Assembly (NCBI RefSeq): GCF_910594005.1
Contig: NC_057831.1
Location: 39,018,001-39,082,000, forward strand
From: Cervus elaphus
Taxonomy: Eukaryota > Chordata > Mammalia > Artiodactyla > Cervidae
Direction of reading: 5' to 3'
Length of the DNA: 64,000 nt
In this document: positions 11,109 to 21,178 of the stretch, in pieces
Layout of the letters: every line of letters starts with the position of its first letter
How positions within the stretch are numbered: position 1 is the stretch's first letter
Translations under genes and position numbers: made by a program
The notes under the pieces: model-generated
The model's database searches: none
Seen by the model: only the letters and a program-made list of their open reading frames with translations
What the model was told of the DNA's origin: nothing

Positions 11109-11475
11109 CTTAACACACCCTTTGTGATATGCTTGGCTACTATAACAAAATAGTCCGCTTAGCTACTATAACAAATCTGCTTGGCTACGATAACAAAATT
11201 TCATAGACTGGATGGTTTGCCATTCTGGAGGTTGGGAAGCAGGGTTGGATTCTGGTGAGAACCCTCTTCCTTTTTTGCAGATGACTGCCTTCTTGCTGTA
11301 TCTTCACATGAGGGGAGAAAGTAAGCATGCTGTCTGGTCTGTCCTTATAAAGGCACTAATGCCATCATGAGGACTCTTGCTACCCAAAGGCCTCACCTTT
11401 TAATACTCTCACATCAAAGTTAGAAATTCAACATTCAGATTTTGGAGGGCAACAAAGATTCCCTCCATAACACTC
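11109..11475 (-). repeat. MaLR-type LTR, antisense, with a local 3-copy tandem
   Basis: The + strand reads 'ttctggaggttgggaag', 'gatgactgccttcttgctg', 'atcttcacatgagggga', 'cttataaaggcactaatgcc' and 'aaaggcctcacctttt', an antisense MaLR-class LTR pattern. At 11131-11202 the terminal motif is repeated three times (starts 11131, 11157 and 11179). Confidence 0.6.
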
Positions 11476-11989
11476 TACTATGATTAAAAATATTTCATAT
11501 TCTATTCAAATTCAAAAATTTTTGGTAAAATGAAGTTAAACCATCTTTTTGGTATTGAATAGCTTTCCAGAGGCTTTCTATGGTAGTTTACCATTTTAAT
11601 CTCCAAGAAGCATATATAGCACATGGTGTTTCCAAAACTTTTGACCAGGGAAGCATACTTAATCCAAAATGTTTAATGGGACTAGGGTTTTAGAGAATAC
11701 CTTTTGAAAAAAAAAAAAAAAAGATTTCTTTTCCTGCTTTTCTCTTTTAACTTTCGTATTTTCCATATCAATGTCTTGTGTCAAAATGTATTATGTGCAT
11801 TATCTCACTCAATCTTCTTACAGGCTTCCTCAATAAAATATATAATATTCAGTTAAATTTGAATTTCAGACAAATAATGAGTGTGTTGTTAGTATGAATA
11901 TGTCCCAAATATTGCATGGGACATATGCTGAAGTATATATTTGTTTCTATCTGAAGTCCAAATTTAACTGGGCTTCCTGCATTTTTATT
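11476..11989. other. No gene recognised
   Basis: AT-rich, with an A run at about 11709-11722. A possible MIR shred ('gcattatctcactcaatc') lies near 11796. Confidence 0.4.
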
Positions 11990-12215
11990 TATTTTTAATC
12001 TGGTAATCCTACAACCTCATAACAATCTATGAGAGAGGCAGAACAAGTATTTTGCTTATTTGATTTTATAGTTGAGAAAACTGATATTCTGCAGTATCAG
12101 AAAAGGATCCTCTTCAAGTCTGTGGTTTTCTTCTTGTCATGCAATTAGTTATCTATACAGCAGAAACAACCTCTAGGTCTTTACATTGCTGGTCCAGAGC
12201 CCTAGCTTTCACTGT
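11990..12215 (-). repeat. MIR SINE, antisense, diverged
   Basis: 'cctcataacaatctatgaga', 'attttatagttgagaaaact' and 'ggtccagagccctag' follow the antisense MIR order. Confidence 0.5.
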
Positions 12216-12579
12216 TTTAGCTTGAGGGATGATTCAAGAATGATAATTCTGTGCTCCTAACTACTATAGTTCATTTCAGCATACATTATTTCAGCATATA
12301 TTGGGGGCAGAGAGGTTACCTGCTTTTAAATTGATGTTCAAATAATTGTTAATGTTTTGGGAGAGAAAACTATGTATCTCTGTAAACTACTGGAGTCACA
12401 TATAATTGGAAGAAAGTATATTTATTTAAGTATTGGTTAAGCAGGTGTCTCTGTGTGTCTGGAGAAAGCCCAGCCAACATAGCATAAACCATTATGTTGA
12501 ATAAGAACTCAACATAAATCTTCAGTTAGAGAATAGGAGGCTATCTTCCTTCGTGGAATTGGGGAACTAGGAATTAATA
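12216..12579. other. No gene recognised
   Basis: Unassigned sequence; no frame or motif of note. Confidence 0.5.
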
Positions 12580-12815
12580 TCATGGTCTAAGGATTGGAAG
12601 TCAAATTACCTGGTTTAATTTAATTTACCTGGATCTAGCTCTCCTACGCTGTGCCCTTAGGCAAGTTGCTTAACTCTGTGACTTGGTTTTTCCCCTGTAA
12701 AATGGATCTAATCCTTGTAAACAGCTCATATGGTTGTTATGAGGATTAATTAATTTAATACAAGTAAAGTACTTTACAACAGTGACTGGCAAGTAGTAAA
12801 CACTCAATAAACTTA
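12580..12815 (+). repeat. MIR SINE
   Basis: A well preserved MIR: 'ggcaagttgcttaactctg', 'tgtaaaatggatctaatcc', 'gttgttatgaggattaatt', 'cagtgactggcaagtagtaa' and 'cactcaataaac'. Confidence 0.9.
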
Positions 12816-13129
12816 AGCTGCTATGATTATTATTATTTTCCTTCTGCAGCTGCTACCAGCCTGTGCCATAATTATTCCAAGTTTCCTGTTACCCCAAATT
12901 ACTCTCCTTACTGGTTCCATTAACAGCAACAATAAATCATGTAACTTCAATCAAATGTTTGCAGGTTTGTATCAAAATGCTCCATCTATTAACAGACTGC
13001 AGTGGTTATAAATGGCATAAGTCTAGAATAGTGCCTAAGCTGTCAAATTCTGCCCCCAATTCTAATAATTTAGCTAAATACTCTCCTATACTCACCTACA
13101 ATGTGGTTTTTATATAAGCATCTCCTAGC

Positions 13130-13177
13130 CTTTCAAGGTAAAGATAATTCAGGCTTTCAAGGTAGAGATAATTCAGG
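13130..13177. repeat. 24-bp direct tandem duplication
   Basis: Copies at 13130-13153 and 13154-13177 differ at one base. Each starts with CTTTCAAGG. The reverse complement CCTTGAAAG lies at 13188-13196, so the second copy can pair with it. Confidence 0.95.
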
Positions 13178-13812
13178 CAAGGAATTGCCTTGAAAGCATA
13201 AATTTGACATAAATTCAACCTTTATTTCTAATCTTCATTTAATTAGTGGAAGAAGACTGGAAATTAGAAGCGATAAGATATACAGACAATTTGGAGTTTG
13301 TGAGCCTGAGCACGTCAGACTAAGGTTTAAATCCTTTGGACATGTACTCTTAAAATGAATCTGTTTATCATAGCCAACTTCTGCGGTCCGGCATATTTTC
13401 CCCCATCTGCCAAGAGTCTGAGCATTTGCTAGGTGTGTGCCCTTTGTTCAGCTGATTGCACTGCCCCATTACTGCTGACTTTAAAATATTCAAACCACTA
13501 ATGTAATATGCAGCACCTGCAAATACTGTGAAATATTAGCAGAGTGGTAATGAGAATTGACTGCAAGTGTAATGACAACAGGTGAAATTATTCATAGCCT
13601 GCTCATGTGGCAAACTTAAGATATAAACTCAATGAACATAAATGGAATAAGTTCATGACAAATATGAAAATACCCAAACTGCTAAAGTAATAAAAGTAAA
13701 TATAATAAATCTTTCCTGCAAATATAATAAGGTCCCTAAATGCAAATGTAATAAAACCTATCAACAGCTGCAATATATTTGGAACATATTATATAGCTTT
13801 ACAAAGAAATAT

Positions 13813-13824
13813 ACCCCCTGCTGG
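13813..13824 (-). promoter_or_regulatory. CTCF-like motif
   Basis: 'accccctgctgg' on the + strand equals CCAGCAGGGGGT on the minus strand. It fits the CCASYAGRKGGC core at 11 of 12 positions. This is a motif match only. Confidence 0.35.
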
Positions 13825-14010
13825 TATGGCCTCAACAATATCATGCTTTGTCTTTTGCCAGTGAGTCCAGATCTGGCGGAATACATGTTGCCCAGCGTAT
13901 ATTAAATATGACAGAGTGTTAATACAACCAGGTTTGGATTGAAAATGAAATGCTCAATCCAGATGTGCTCTTTGGCCATTCTGCAAGCAGAGCCAAAGGC
14001 TGTGGATCTC

Positions 14011-14022
14011 CCACCAGGGGTT
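14011..14022 (+). promoter_or_regulatory. CTCF-like motif, weaker
   Basis: 'ccaccaggggtt' fits the first ten positions of the CCASYAGRKGGC core and departs at the last two. It points away from the motif at 13813. Confidence 0.25.
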
Positions 14023-14427
14023 GAAATGCAGCCAGAAAAGCCAAGCATGGGAGGTGAGGCATTGATGAATCACAGGATAACCTTTTTGTTGCTTGGATAT
14101 GGTATCTGAATCAGGAAACTGAGCAGTATGTGGACCAAGGAAATGCAGGGCAGAGGAATCAAAGTGAGAAAGAGATACAGAGCTGATGACATTCTCTAAA
14201 GATCATTCAGACAATTTGCTAGATATTTTGTCTCTTTCCTCTCTTCCTCCTTTTAGTTCCTTTTTCTTTCCACAATTCAGCCTACATCTGCTGAATGCCC
14301 CCTAGTTTATATTCAGGGAGAAAAGCGTAACTTAACTCATTGTTCTTGGCTGCTTAAGTCCTTTACGTCCTATGGGAGAATCAGAAATAACCATACTATT
14401 GCAATTACAGTACTAATACTAATCAAA

Positions 14428-15006
14428 ATCACTGCAGACAGTCATTGCAGCCATGAAATTAAAAGACACTTGCTCCTTGGAAGGAAAGCTATGGTAAACC
14501 TAGATAGAGTATTAAAAAGCAGACATCACCTTGCTTACAAAGGTCTGTATAGTCAAAGTTACATTTTTTTTCCAGTGGTCATGTACATATATATGAGTGT
14601 TGGACCAAAGAGAAGGCTGAGTGCCAAATAATTGATGCTTTTGAATTGTAGTTCTGGAAAAGACTCTCCAGAATCCCTTGGACAGCAAGGAGATCAAACC
14701 AGTCAATCCTAAAAGAAATCAACCTTGAGTATTCATTGGAAGGACTGTTGCTGAAGCTGAAGTTCCAATACTTTGGCCACCTGATGTGAAGAGTCTACTC
14801 TTTGGAAAAGACCCTAATGCTGGGAAAGATTGAGGGCAAAAGGAGAAGAGGGATGACAGAGGACAAGATGATTAGAGAGCATCACCAACTCAATGAATAT
14901 GAATTTGAGCAAACTCTGTGAGATAGTCGAGGACAGAGGAGAGTGACATGTGTCCATGAGGTTGCAAAGAGTTGGACACAATGACTAAACAACAACTAAT
15001 ACAGTT
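14428..15006 (+). mobile_element. BovB LINE 3' fragment
   Basis: Sense copy of the BovB 3' portion: 'cagccatgaaattaaaagac', 'ccttggaaggaaagctatgg', 'ctgaagttccaatactttgg' and a '...ggttgcaaagagttggacac' end. It is diverged with stops in all frames. A possible imperfect TSD is 'ctaatactaatcaaa' (14413-14427) against 'ctaatacaagtcaaa' (15007-15021). Confidence 0.88.
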
Positions 15007-15359
15007 CTAATACAAGTCAAATATATCTGTCACTGGAAAGAGAAGAGAATCTGAGACAGAAGGCTAAGGAAGACATCTGAGGGATGGACAAGGTTATATA
15101 CACATATGTAGGGGTCTTGCAGTTTTTTATATACATAGGCATTAATTTTAATCTTGCTTCACCCACCTAATAATATAGCATGGATATCTCTTTAGGTCAA
15201 TAAGAACAAAACTAACTCCTTGTTTTTAAATATTACATAATATCTGAAGCACTGAACTCCCTCAATTAATTCATATTTGGGTTGTTTCCAGGTTGTTTCT
15301 AATTGTTTCCTTTGCTAGCACTCCCTCCCACCAATACTGCAGTAAGTATTTTCATACTT

Positions 15360-15551
15360 TCTAGGTTTCTCAGTGGTAAAGAATATGCCTGAAATGCAGC
15401 AGACAGAGGTCTGATCCCTGGGTTGGGAAGATCCCCTGGAGGAGGGCATGGCAACCCACTCTCTGGAGCATCCCATGGAATGAGGAACCTGGTGGGCTAC
15501 AGTGCATACGGTCGCAGAGTCAGACAAGACTAAAGTGCGTGAGGACACATC
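15360..15551 (+). mobile_element. Bov-tA SINE
   Basis: The tRNA-like head 'tttctcagtggtaaagaat' is followed by 'gggaagatcccctggagg' and the BovB-like body. Flanks 'ttcatactt' (15351-15359) and 'ttcatacct' (15552-15560) are a near-exact TSD. Confidence 0.88.
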
Positions 15552-16194
15552 TTCATACCTATTGCTTTGCGTTCTGAGCATTCCTTCTGTAATGCTGATA
15601 ATCAAAAGTGAAAATGTGAAGGCTGTGGGATTTTTGTATTTAATCGCTATTACCAAATTATGTTCCAAAGTGCAGTAGTATGTCACATTCTTAGCATCAG
15701 TCATGTGGCTATCAGTTTCCCACACCAGGTCACTAGATCAGATTTACATTACATAATTTTTTCACAATTAGAGATAAAATGTGGCTTTTCATCACATTTT
15801 CAACTTCAAACTGTTATCCAGACTGATGATTTTTGTGTTTATTGGCCATTTGGATTTCTTATTCTGTGAATTGTCTGTTCGAATAATTTCCTTACTTTTT
15901 ATATTTTTCTTGTCAGATAATTTTATATATGTTTGTACTAGTAATCAATTATCTACCATATGACTCACATATTTTCTTTTGATTTGATTCTGTTTATGGA
16001 AATCTTATGTCCATTTTCCTTTATGACATCTGGATTTCCTCTCACTTTGCGGGTCTGTTTTCCCAAAAATACTGTATGAGAGCTCCTAGATTTTTCTAAT
16101 GTGTTGTTTTATTTTAAAAAGAACTTTAAATATATGTGCAAAGCTATAGATTATGTATGACCATCATTATTTTTTTATTTTTTATTTACATGTA

Positions 16195-17497
16195 ATTCAG
16201 TTCAGTTTCAGTTCAGTTCAGTCGCTCAGTCCTGTCCGACTCTTTGCGACCCCATGAATCGTAGCACACCAGGCCTCCCTGTCCATCACCAACACCCAGA
16301 GTTTACTCAAACTCATGTCCATCGAGTCGGTGATGCCATCCAGCCATCTCATCCTCTGTCATCCCCTTCTCCTCCTGCCCCCAATCCCTCCCAGCATCAG
16401 GATCTTTTCCAGTGAGTCAGCTCTTCGCATGAGGTGGCCAAAGTACTGGAGTTTCAGCTTCAGCATCAGTCCTTCCAGTGAACACCCAGGACTGATCTCC
16501 TTTGGGACGGACTGGTTGGATGTCCTTGCAGTCCAAGGGAGTCTCAAGAGTCTTCTTCAACACCACAGTTCAAAAGCATCAATTTTTCAGTGCTCAGCTT
16601 TCTTCACAGTCCAACTCTCACATCCATACATGACCACTGGAAAAACCATAGCCTTGACTAGACAGACCTTTGTTGGCAAAGTAATGTCTCTGCTTTTTAA
16701 TATGCTGTCTAAGTTGGTCATAACTTTCCTTCCAAGGAATAAGCGTCTTTTAATTTCACAGCTGCAGTCACCATCTGCAGTGATTTTGGAGCCCCCCCAA
16801 AATAAAGTCTGATACTACTTCCACTGTTTCCCCATCTATTTCCCATGAAGTGATGGGACCAGATGCCATGATCTTAGTTTTCTGAATATTGAGCTTTAAG
16901 CCAAATTTTTCACTCTCCTCTTTAACTTTCATCAAGAGGCTTTTTAGTTCCTCTTCACTCTCTGCCATAAGGGTGGTGTCATCTGCATATCTGAGGTTAT
17001 TGATATTTCTCCCGGCAATCTTGATTCCAGCTTGTGCTTCATCCAGCCCAGCATGTCTCATGATGCACTCTGCATATAAGTTAAATAAGCAGGGTGACAA
17101 TATACAGCCTTGATGAACTGCTTTTCCTATTTGGAGCCAGTCTGTTGTTCCATGTCCAGTTCTAACTGTTGCTTCCTGACCTGCATATAGGTTTCTCAAG
17201 AGGCAGATCAGGTGGTCTGGTATTCCCATCTCTTTCAGAATTTTCCACAGTTTATTGTGATCCACACAGTCACAGGCTTTGACATAGTCAATTAAGCAGA
17301 AATAGATGTTTTTCTGGAACTCTCTTGCTTTTTCGATGATCCAGAGGATGTTGGCAATTTGATCTCTGGTTCCTCTGCCTTTTTTAAAACCAGCTTGAAC
17401 ATCTGGAAATTCATGGTTCATGTATTGCTGAAGCCTGGCTTGGAGATGTTGAGCATTACTTTACTGGCGTGTGAGATGAGTGCAATTGTGCGGTAGT
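16195..17497 (-). mobile_element. BovB LINE, 5'-truncated, about 1.3 kb
   Basis: The longest BovB copy in the window. Its 3' terminus lies at the left (cagttcagttcag) and it is truncated at about 17497. It includes the palm of the reverse transcriptase (see 16768-17421) and the same C-terminal region as the 9029 copy. It is embedded in an older antisense L1. BovB is an RTE-class LINE known to have spread between vertebrates by horizontal transfer, and it is thought to supply the machinery for Bov-tA/Bov-A2 SINEs. I found no convincing TSD. Confidence 0.93.
16768..17421 (-). pseudogene. BovB ORF2 reverse-transcriptase fragment
   Basis: The open frame has 217 codons. It starts within the RT domain, so the ATG is internal and not a true start. 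Residues 41-54 form RT motif A (LIDYVKACDCVDH, aspartate at 45). Residues 102-115 form motif B (VHQGCILSPCLFNLY). Residues 145-148 are the catalytic YADD of motif C, followed by TTLMAESEEELKSLL. All three metal-binding aspartates are therefore still present. The endonuclease and the N-terminal part of RT are missing through 5' truncation. The frame breaks after SDFI, where a run of seven C at about 16793-16799 (four in the 9029 copy) shifts the reading frame. It is a dead fragment but a young-looking one. Confidence 0.92.
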
Positions 17498-18045
17498 ACT
17501 TATATAACATAATTATTTTCTATTTGATAATCTTACATTGAATTGTTCTATAAAGGATTTACTTTTTATGTGTCAGGTTCTTTGTTTTCTTATAGATGGC
17601 AAACTCCTTGTTCTGGCTATGAAATAAACTCCCATTTTGCTACCTTATTGAATTCTAATTTGTTATACATTCAGTCACGCTTCCAAGTGAGTCTATTTTG
17701 AACTCGTTATTCTGACCACTTTGTTGATACCTATGCAGTTGCCATCCTATTTTTATTATTATGAGTTTATTGTAAGTTTTGGTATCTACTTAGGCAAAGT
17801 TCTCTTCATATTGCTTTTTGTTTTGTTTGTTATGTTAAATATTTATTCTTTCATACGAACTTCAACATATTAAGTTTTAAAATAAGACAGTATACTAATT
17901 CTTCAATTTCTAATTTTTTATATTTAGATATTTATTTTACAGTTAGCTTTAGCCTATACATTGCCTCATCCCTTTCACTGAATTTCTAAAGTCATATGCC
18001 TATTATCTAATTTTTGTTTTAGCTTTTTAATAGATTTTATTTTTT

Positions 18046-18558
18046 TATTTAAAAAAATTTTTTTCCATTTATTTTTATTAGTTGGAGGCTAATTACTTTA
18101 CAATATTGTAGTGGTTTTTGTCATACATTGACATGAATCAGCCATGGATTTACATGTGTTCCCCATCCCGATCCCCCCTCCCGCCTCTCTCTCCCCCCGA
18201 TTCCTCTGGGTCTTCTCAGTGCACCAGGCCCCGAGCACTTGTCTCATGCATCCAGCCTGGGCTGGTGATCTGTTCACCCTAGATAATACACATGTTTCAA
18301 TGCTGTTCTCTCGAAACATCCCACCCTCACCTTCTCCCACAGAGTCCAAAAGTCTGTTCTGTACATCTGTGTCTCTTTTTCTGTTTTGCATGTAGGGTTA
18401 TTGTTACCATCTTTCTAAATTCCATGTATATGCTTTAGTATACTGTATTGGTCTTTATCTTTCTGGCTTACTTCACTCTGTATAATGGGCTCCAGTTTCA
18501 TCCATCTCATTAGAACTGATTCAAATGAACTCTTTTTAATGGCTGAGTAATAGTCCAT
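18046..18558 (-). mobile_element. L1 (bovid type) 3' end, 5'-truncated
   Basis: The element begins with a T-rich tail at the left. It continues with 'agttggaggctaattac', the antisense of the G-rich 3'UTR (18165-18200), then the last part of ORF2 up to the sequence for the YTMEYYSA segment. The probable TSD is 'gattttatttttt' at 18033-18045 and 18559-18571, partly ambiguous because of T runs. About 0.5 kb of a 7.6-kb element is retained. Confidence 0.92.
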
Positions 18559-19639
18559 GATTTTATTTTTTAAAACAGTGTTATGTTTATAGCAAAATTG
18601 AGCAAAAGGTTAACAAATTTCCAAATTTATTATTTTTAACTTAGAAATTGTGCATTGTTATTCAAAAATTATTGATGTAAAGTTTTTGAATATTTTTTTC
18701 ATCTTGACATGTTTAGATACAAAGTTTTGTTAATTGATAAAAATAGCATATGGTATATCAATTCTTTGTGATCCATAAAAATTTTTAATAGCATTCTTTT
18801 TAATGATCTTTACATGTTATTTAAAGATTATATAGAACTCATCTATAAAATATTCTAGGCTAATAACATTGTAAATGGTAAAATCTTTCATTAATCCCAC
18901 TACATTTTTATACTTATTTGATAAATTTTCTACAATCTTTGGGATAAATTTTGATAATTTATATTTGCTAGCTAATCATCCATTTTTCTTCAGATATTCC
19001 AATTAGTTTCCCCAGTTTTGCATACAATATTTATGTTAAAGTGTTTTTAAACTCTTTTGAATATGTGATTATGCCATCTTTTTTATTCCTTATTAATATG
19101 TATTTTTGTTTTTGCCTTTTTTCTTAAGTAGAATTTTATCAAATTAGCAATCCTTTAAAAAAATCACACTATAGTCTTAAAAAATCATTTCTGCAATTTA
19201 TTTTTGCTTTCTATATTTCAATGATCACATTTTCATAACTATTTTTCTTTGATTTTTAAAAAATAGTAGACAATAAATAAACTCTTTAAAATATTACCAA
19301 AAATATTGACAAATATTTTAACCTATTTTACTCTAAATATTTATTCAGATAAATTTTTGTCTAGTTGCTAAGATTCACATATTCATTATTCTGTCTTCTT
19401 TTTCTTATTTATTTTTCCAATTATATGTGTATAACTTCTTAATTTTCATGACTAATGTAAATAATGTACAATTACATTAATTTACAAGAGTCTAGTCATC
19501 TATACTCTCTTCTCTTTTTGCTTTTGCCTATTTTTGAATTGAAACTGCTCCCAATTACCAGAAATAATACCCAGTGTACCAATTAACAATACCATCTAAA
19601 TCTTTCTTTTTTTGTTGAATTATTTCCTTAGAATACATT

Positions 19640-20470
19640 CTGTAATGTGGTTATGGCAGATTTAATGTTAAAAAGATCCCCATGATCTTTACATTCTGTT
19701 ATTCATAGCCTTGTGTAATGCCCTTCCTTTAAGTGTGGTGGTGGCTTGTCATTTGCTTCTGAACAAATAGAATGTGTGTGATTATGTGTGTATGATAATA
19801 TTACATAAGACTGTAGTGATTATCTCATTAGAGGCTCTCCCTTGATGGCTCTGAGGAAGTAATCAGCTATGTTGGGGAGCCTCATGTGGCAAGGAATAGT
19901 GGATGACCTCTAAGAGGTGGAGGCAGCTTCCAGCCAATAGCAAGAAACTGACAGCCTCAGTATCACAGCAGTAAGCAACTGATATCCCAGCAACTCAAGT
20001 GAGCTTAGAAGTGTATCATTTCCCAACTTAACATCAGATGAAATCCCAGTCCTGATTGACACCTTGATTGCAGTCTTGTGAGACCTGGAGAAAGACCCAA
20101 TAAATAGATGGCCAGACTCCTCACCCACAGAAATTGTGATACCATAAATATGAGCTGTTTTACTTTTGAACTCTGTGGGAGAAGGTGAGGGTGGGATGTT
20201 GCGAAAGAACAGCATGTATATTATCTATGGTGAAACAGGTCACCAGTCCAGGTTGGATGCATGAGACAATTGCTCGGGCCTGGTGCACTGGGAAGACCCA
20301 GAGGAATCGGGTGGAGAGGGAGGTGGGAGGGGGGATCGGGATGGGGAATAGGTGTAAATCTATTGCTGATTCATGTCAATGTATGACAAAACCCACTGGA
20401 AAAAAAAAATATGAGCTGTTTTAAGCTGCCAAGTGTGTAGAAATAGTACCATGAAGAAATACAAATACAG
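19640..20470 (+). repeat. MaLR-like LTR, split by an L1 insertion
   Basis: 'agcctcatgtggcaaggaat', 'gacaccttgattgcagtc', 'gtgagacctggagaaagacc' and 'cacccacagaaattgtgata' are followed, after the insertion at 20163-20406, by 'ttttaagctgccaagtgtg'. This is the order of an old sense-strand LTR-type repeat around its polyadenylation region. The exact subfamily is not named. Confidence 0.55.
20163..20406 (+). mobile_element. L1 3'UTR micro-insertion with 17-bp TSD
   Basis: Only the last ~230 bp of the L1 3'UTR plus a short A tail are present, starting at the 'gaactctgtgggagaagg' region. The TSD 'aaatatgagctgtttta' is exact at 20146-20162 and 20407-20423. The perfect TSD implies a fairly recent event. 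Confidence 0.95.
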
Positions 20471-21178
20471 TAGTATTATCAGGTCATATAGTGACCTCAC
20501 TCCAATATAGCAAGACATTTTAAAATTTCTCTCCAGAGAGATTATATGTTTAAAAATATATTATTTTACCTCATAATTTCAGATGTTAAGTATTTTCATT
20601 TTATAATTTTTCAATTATTCATTCATTTCATTTGCATATATGTTTGTACTATATGTGGTATATGTGTATATATATGTACATATATATAGGTACATACACA
20701 TGTTTATGAGACTGAAAAATTGTCAAAGTTTTGTCTGATATATATATATCTTATTCCTGGTGTGAGCTGTCACTCCTGTACCTTACCTATTGGCTACTAA
20801 AGTTAACAATTAATTTAGTATAAATTTTTTTTTATCAGTTCTGCTGTATTTTGTATTGCAAACCTTTGTCACAGCAATCAAAATTTTTCTTTCACTCTAT
20901 CTGAAGAGTTTCTAAATCATGCAAGTCATTTTCACTTTCAATAGCCTCTTTATATGTTCTCATTAAATATAGAATTCAATTTAAATGTATATGTATATAA
21001 TTAACATTTCTTGAATACTCACTATGGTCCTCATATGACATGTCCATGGTTGGATCTTTTGCACTGTACAGTGATTGGCATATAGTAGTTGCTCAAGAGA
21101 TCATTATTGTATAAAATAGCCAATCATATTGATTTGAGTAATAAGTGTAGTCAAAGAAGAACCCAACTTAAAAGCAAA
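20471..21178. other. No gene; TA-rich simple sequence and a MIR-like tail
   Basis: Positions 20655-20700 and 20738-20750 are TA/GTA-rich. Around 21060-21105 'gcactgtacagtgattggc' and 'atatagtagttgctcaa' look like a MIR 3' end. Otherwise unassigned. Confidence 0.5.

Larger units (their letters stand above)
12816..14412. other. Unique-looking sequence, candidate regulatory block
   Basis: This is the longest stretch of repeat-free, mixed-composition sequence in the left half. It holds a tandem duplication with an inverted arm at 13130-13196 and two CTCF-like motifs (13813-13824 on the minus strand, 14011-14022 on the plus strand). I see no exon. Whether it is conserved cannot be judged from one sequence. 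Confidence 0.4.
15130..19600 (-). repeat. Ancient L1 (L1ME-like), antisense, split by three later insertions
   Basis: Host pieces read as one antisense L1: 'ggttgtttccaggttg' (15280), 'attaccaaattatgttccaa' (15650), 'ggccatttggatttctta' (15843) and 'cttttgatttgattctg' (15974). After the BovB they continue with 'gttgatacctatgcag' and 'ttttggtatctacttagg' near 17720-17790, and probably further right. The insertions are Bov-tA 15360-15551, BovB 16195-17497 and L1 18046-18558. The right-hand limit is uncertain and 18572-19600 is the weakest part. No frame survives. Confidence 0.5.
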
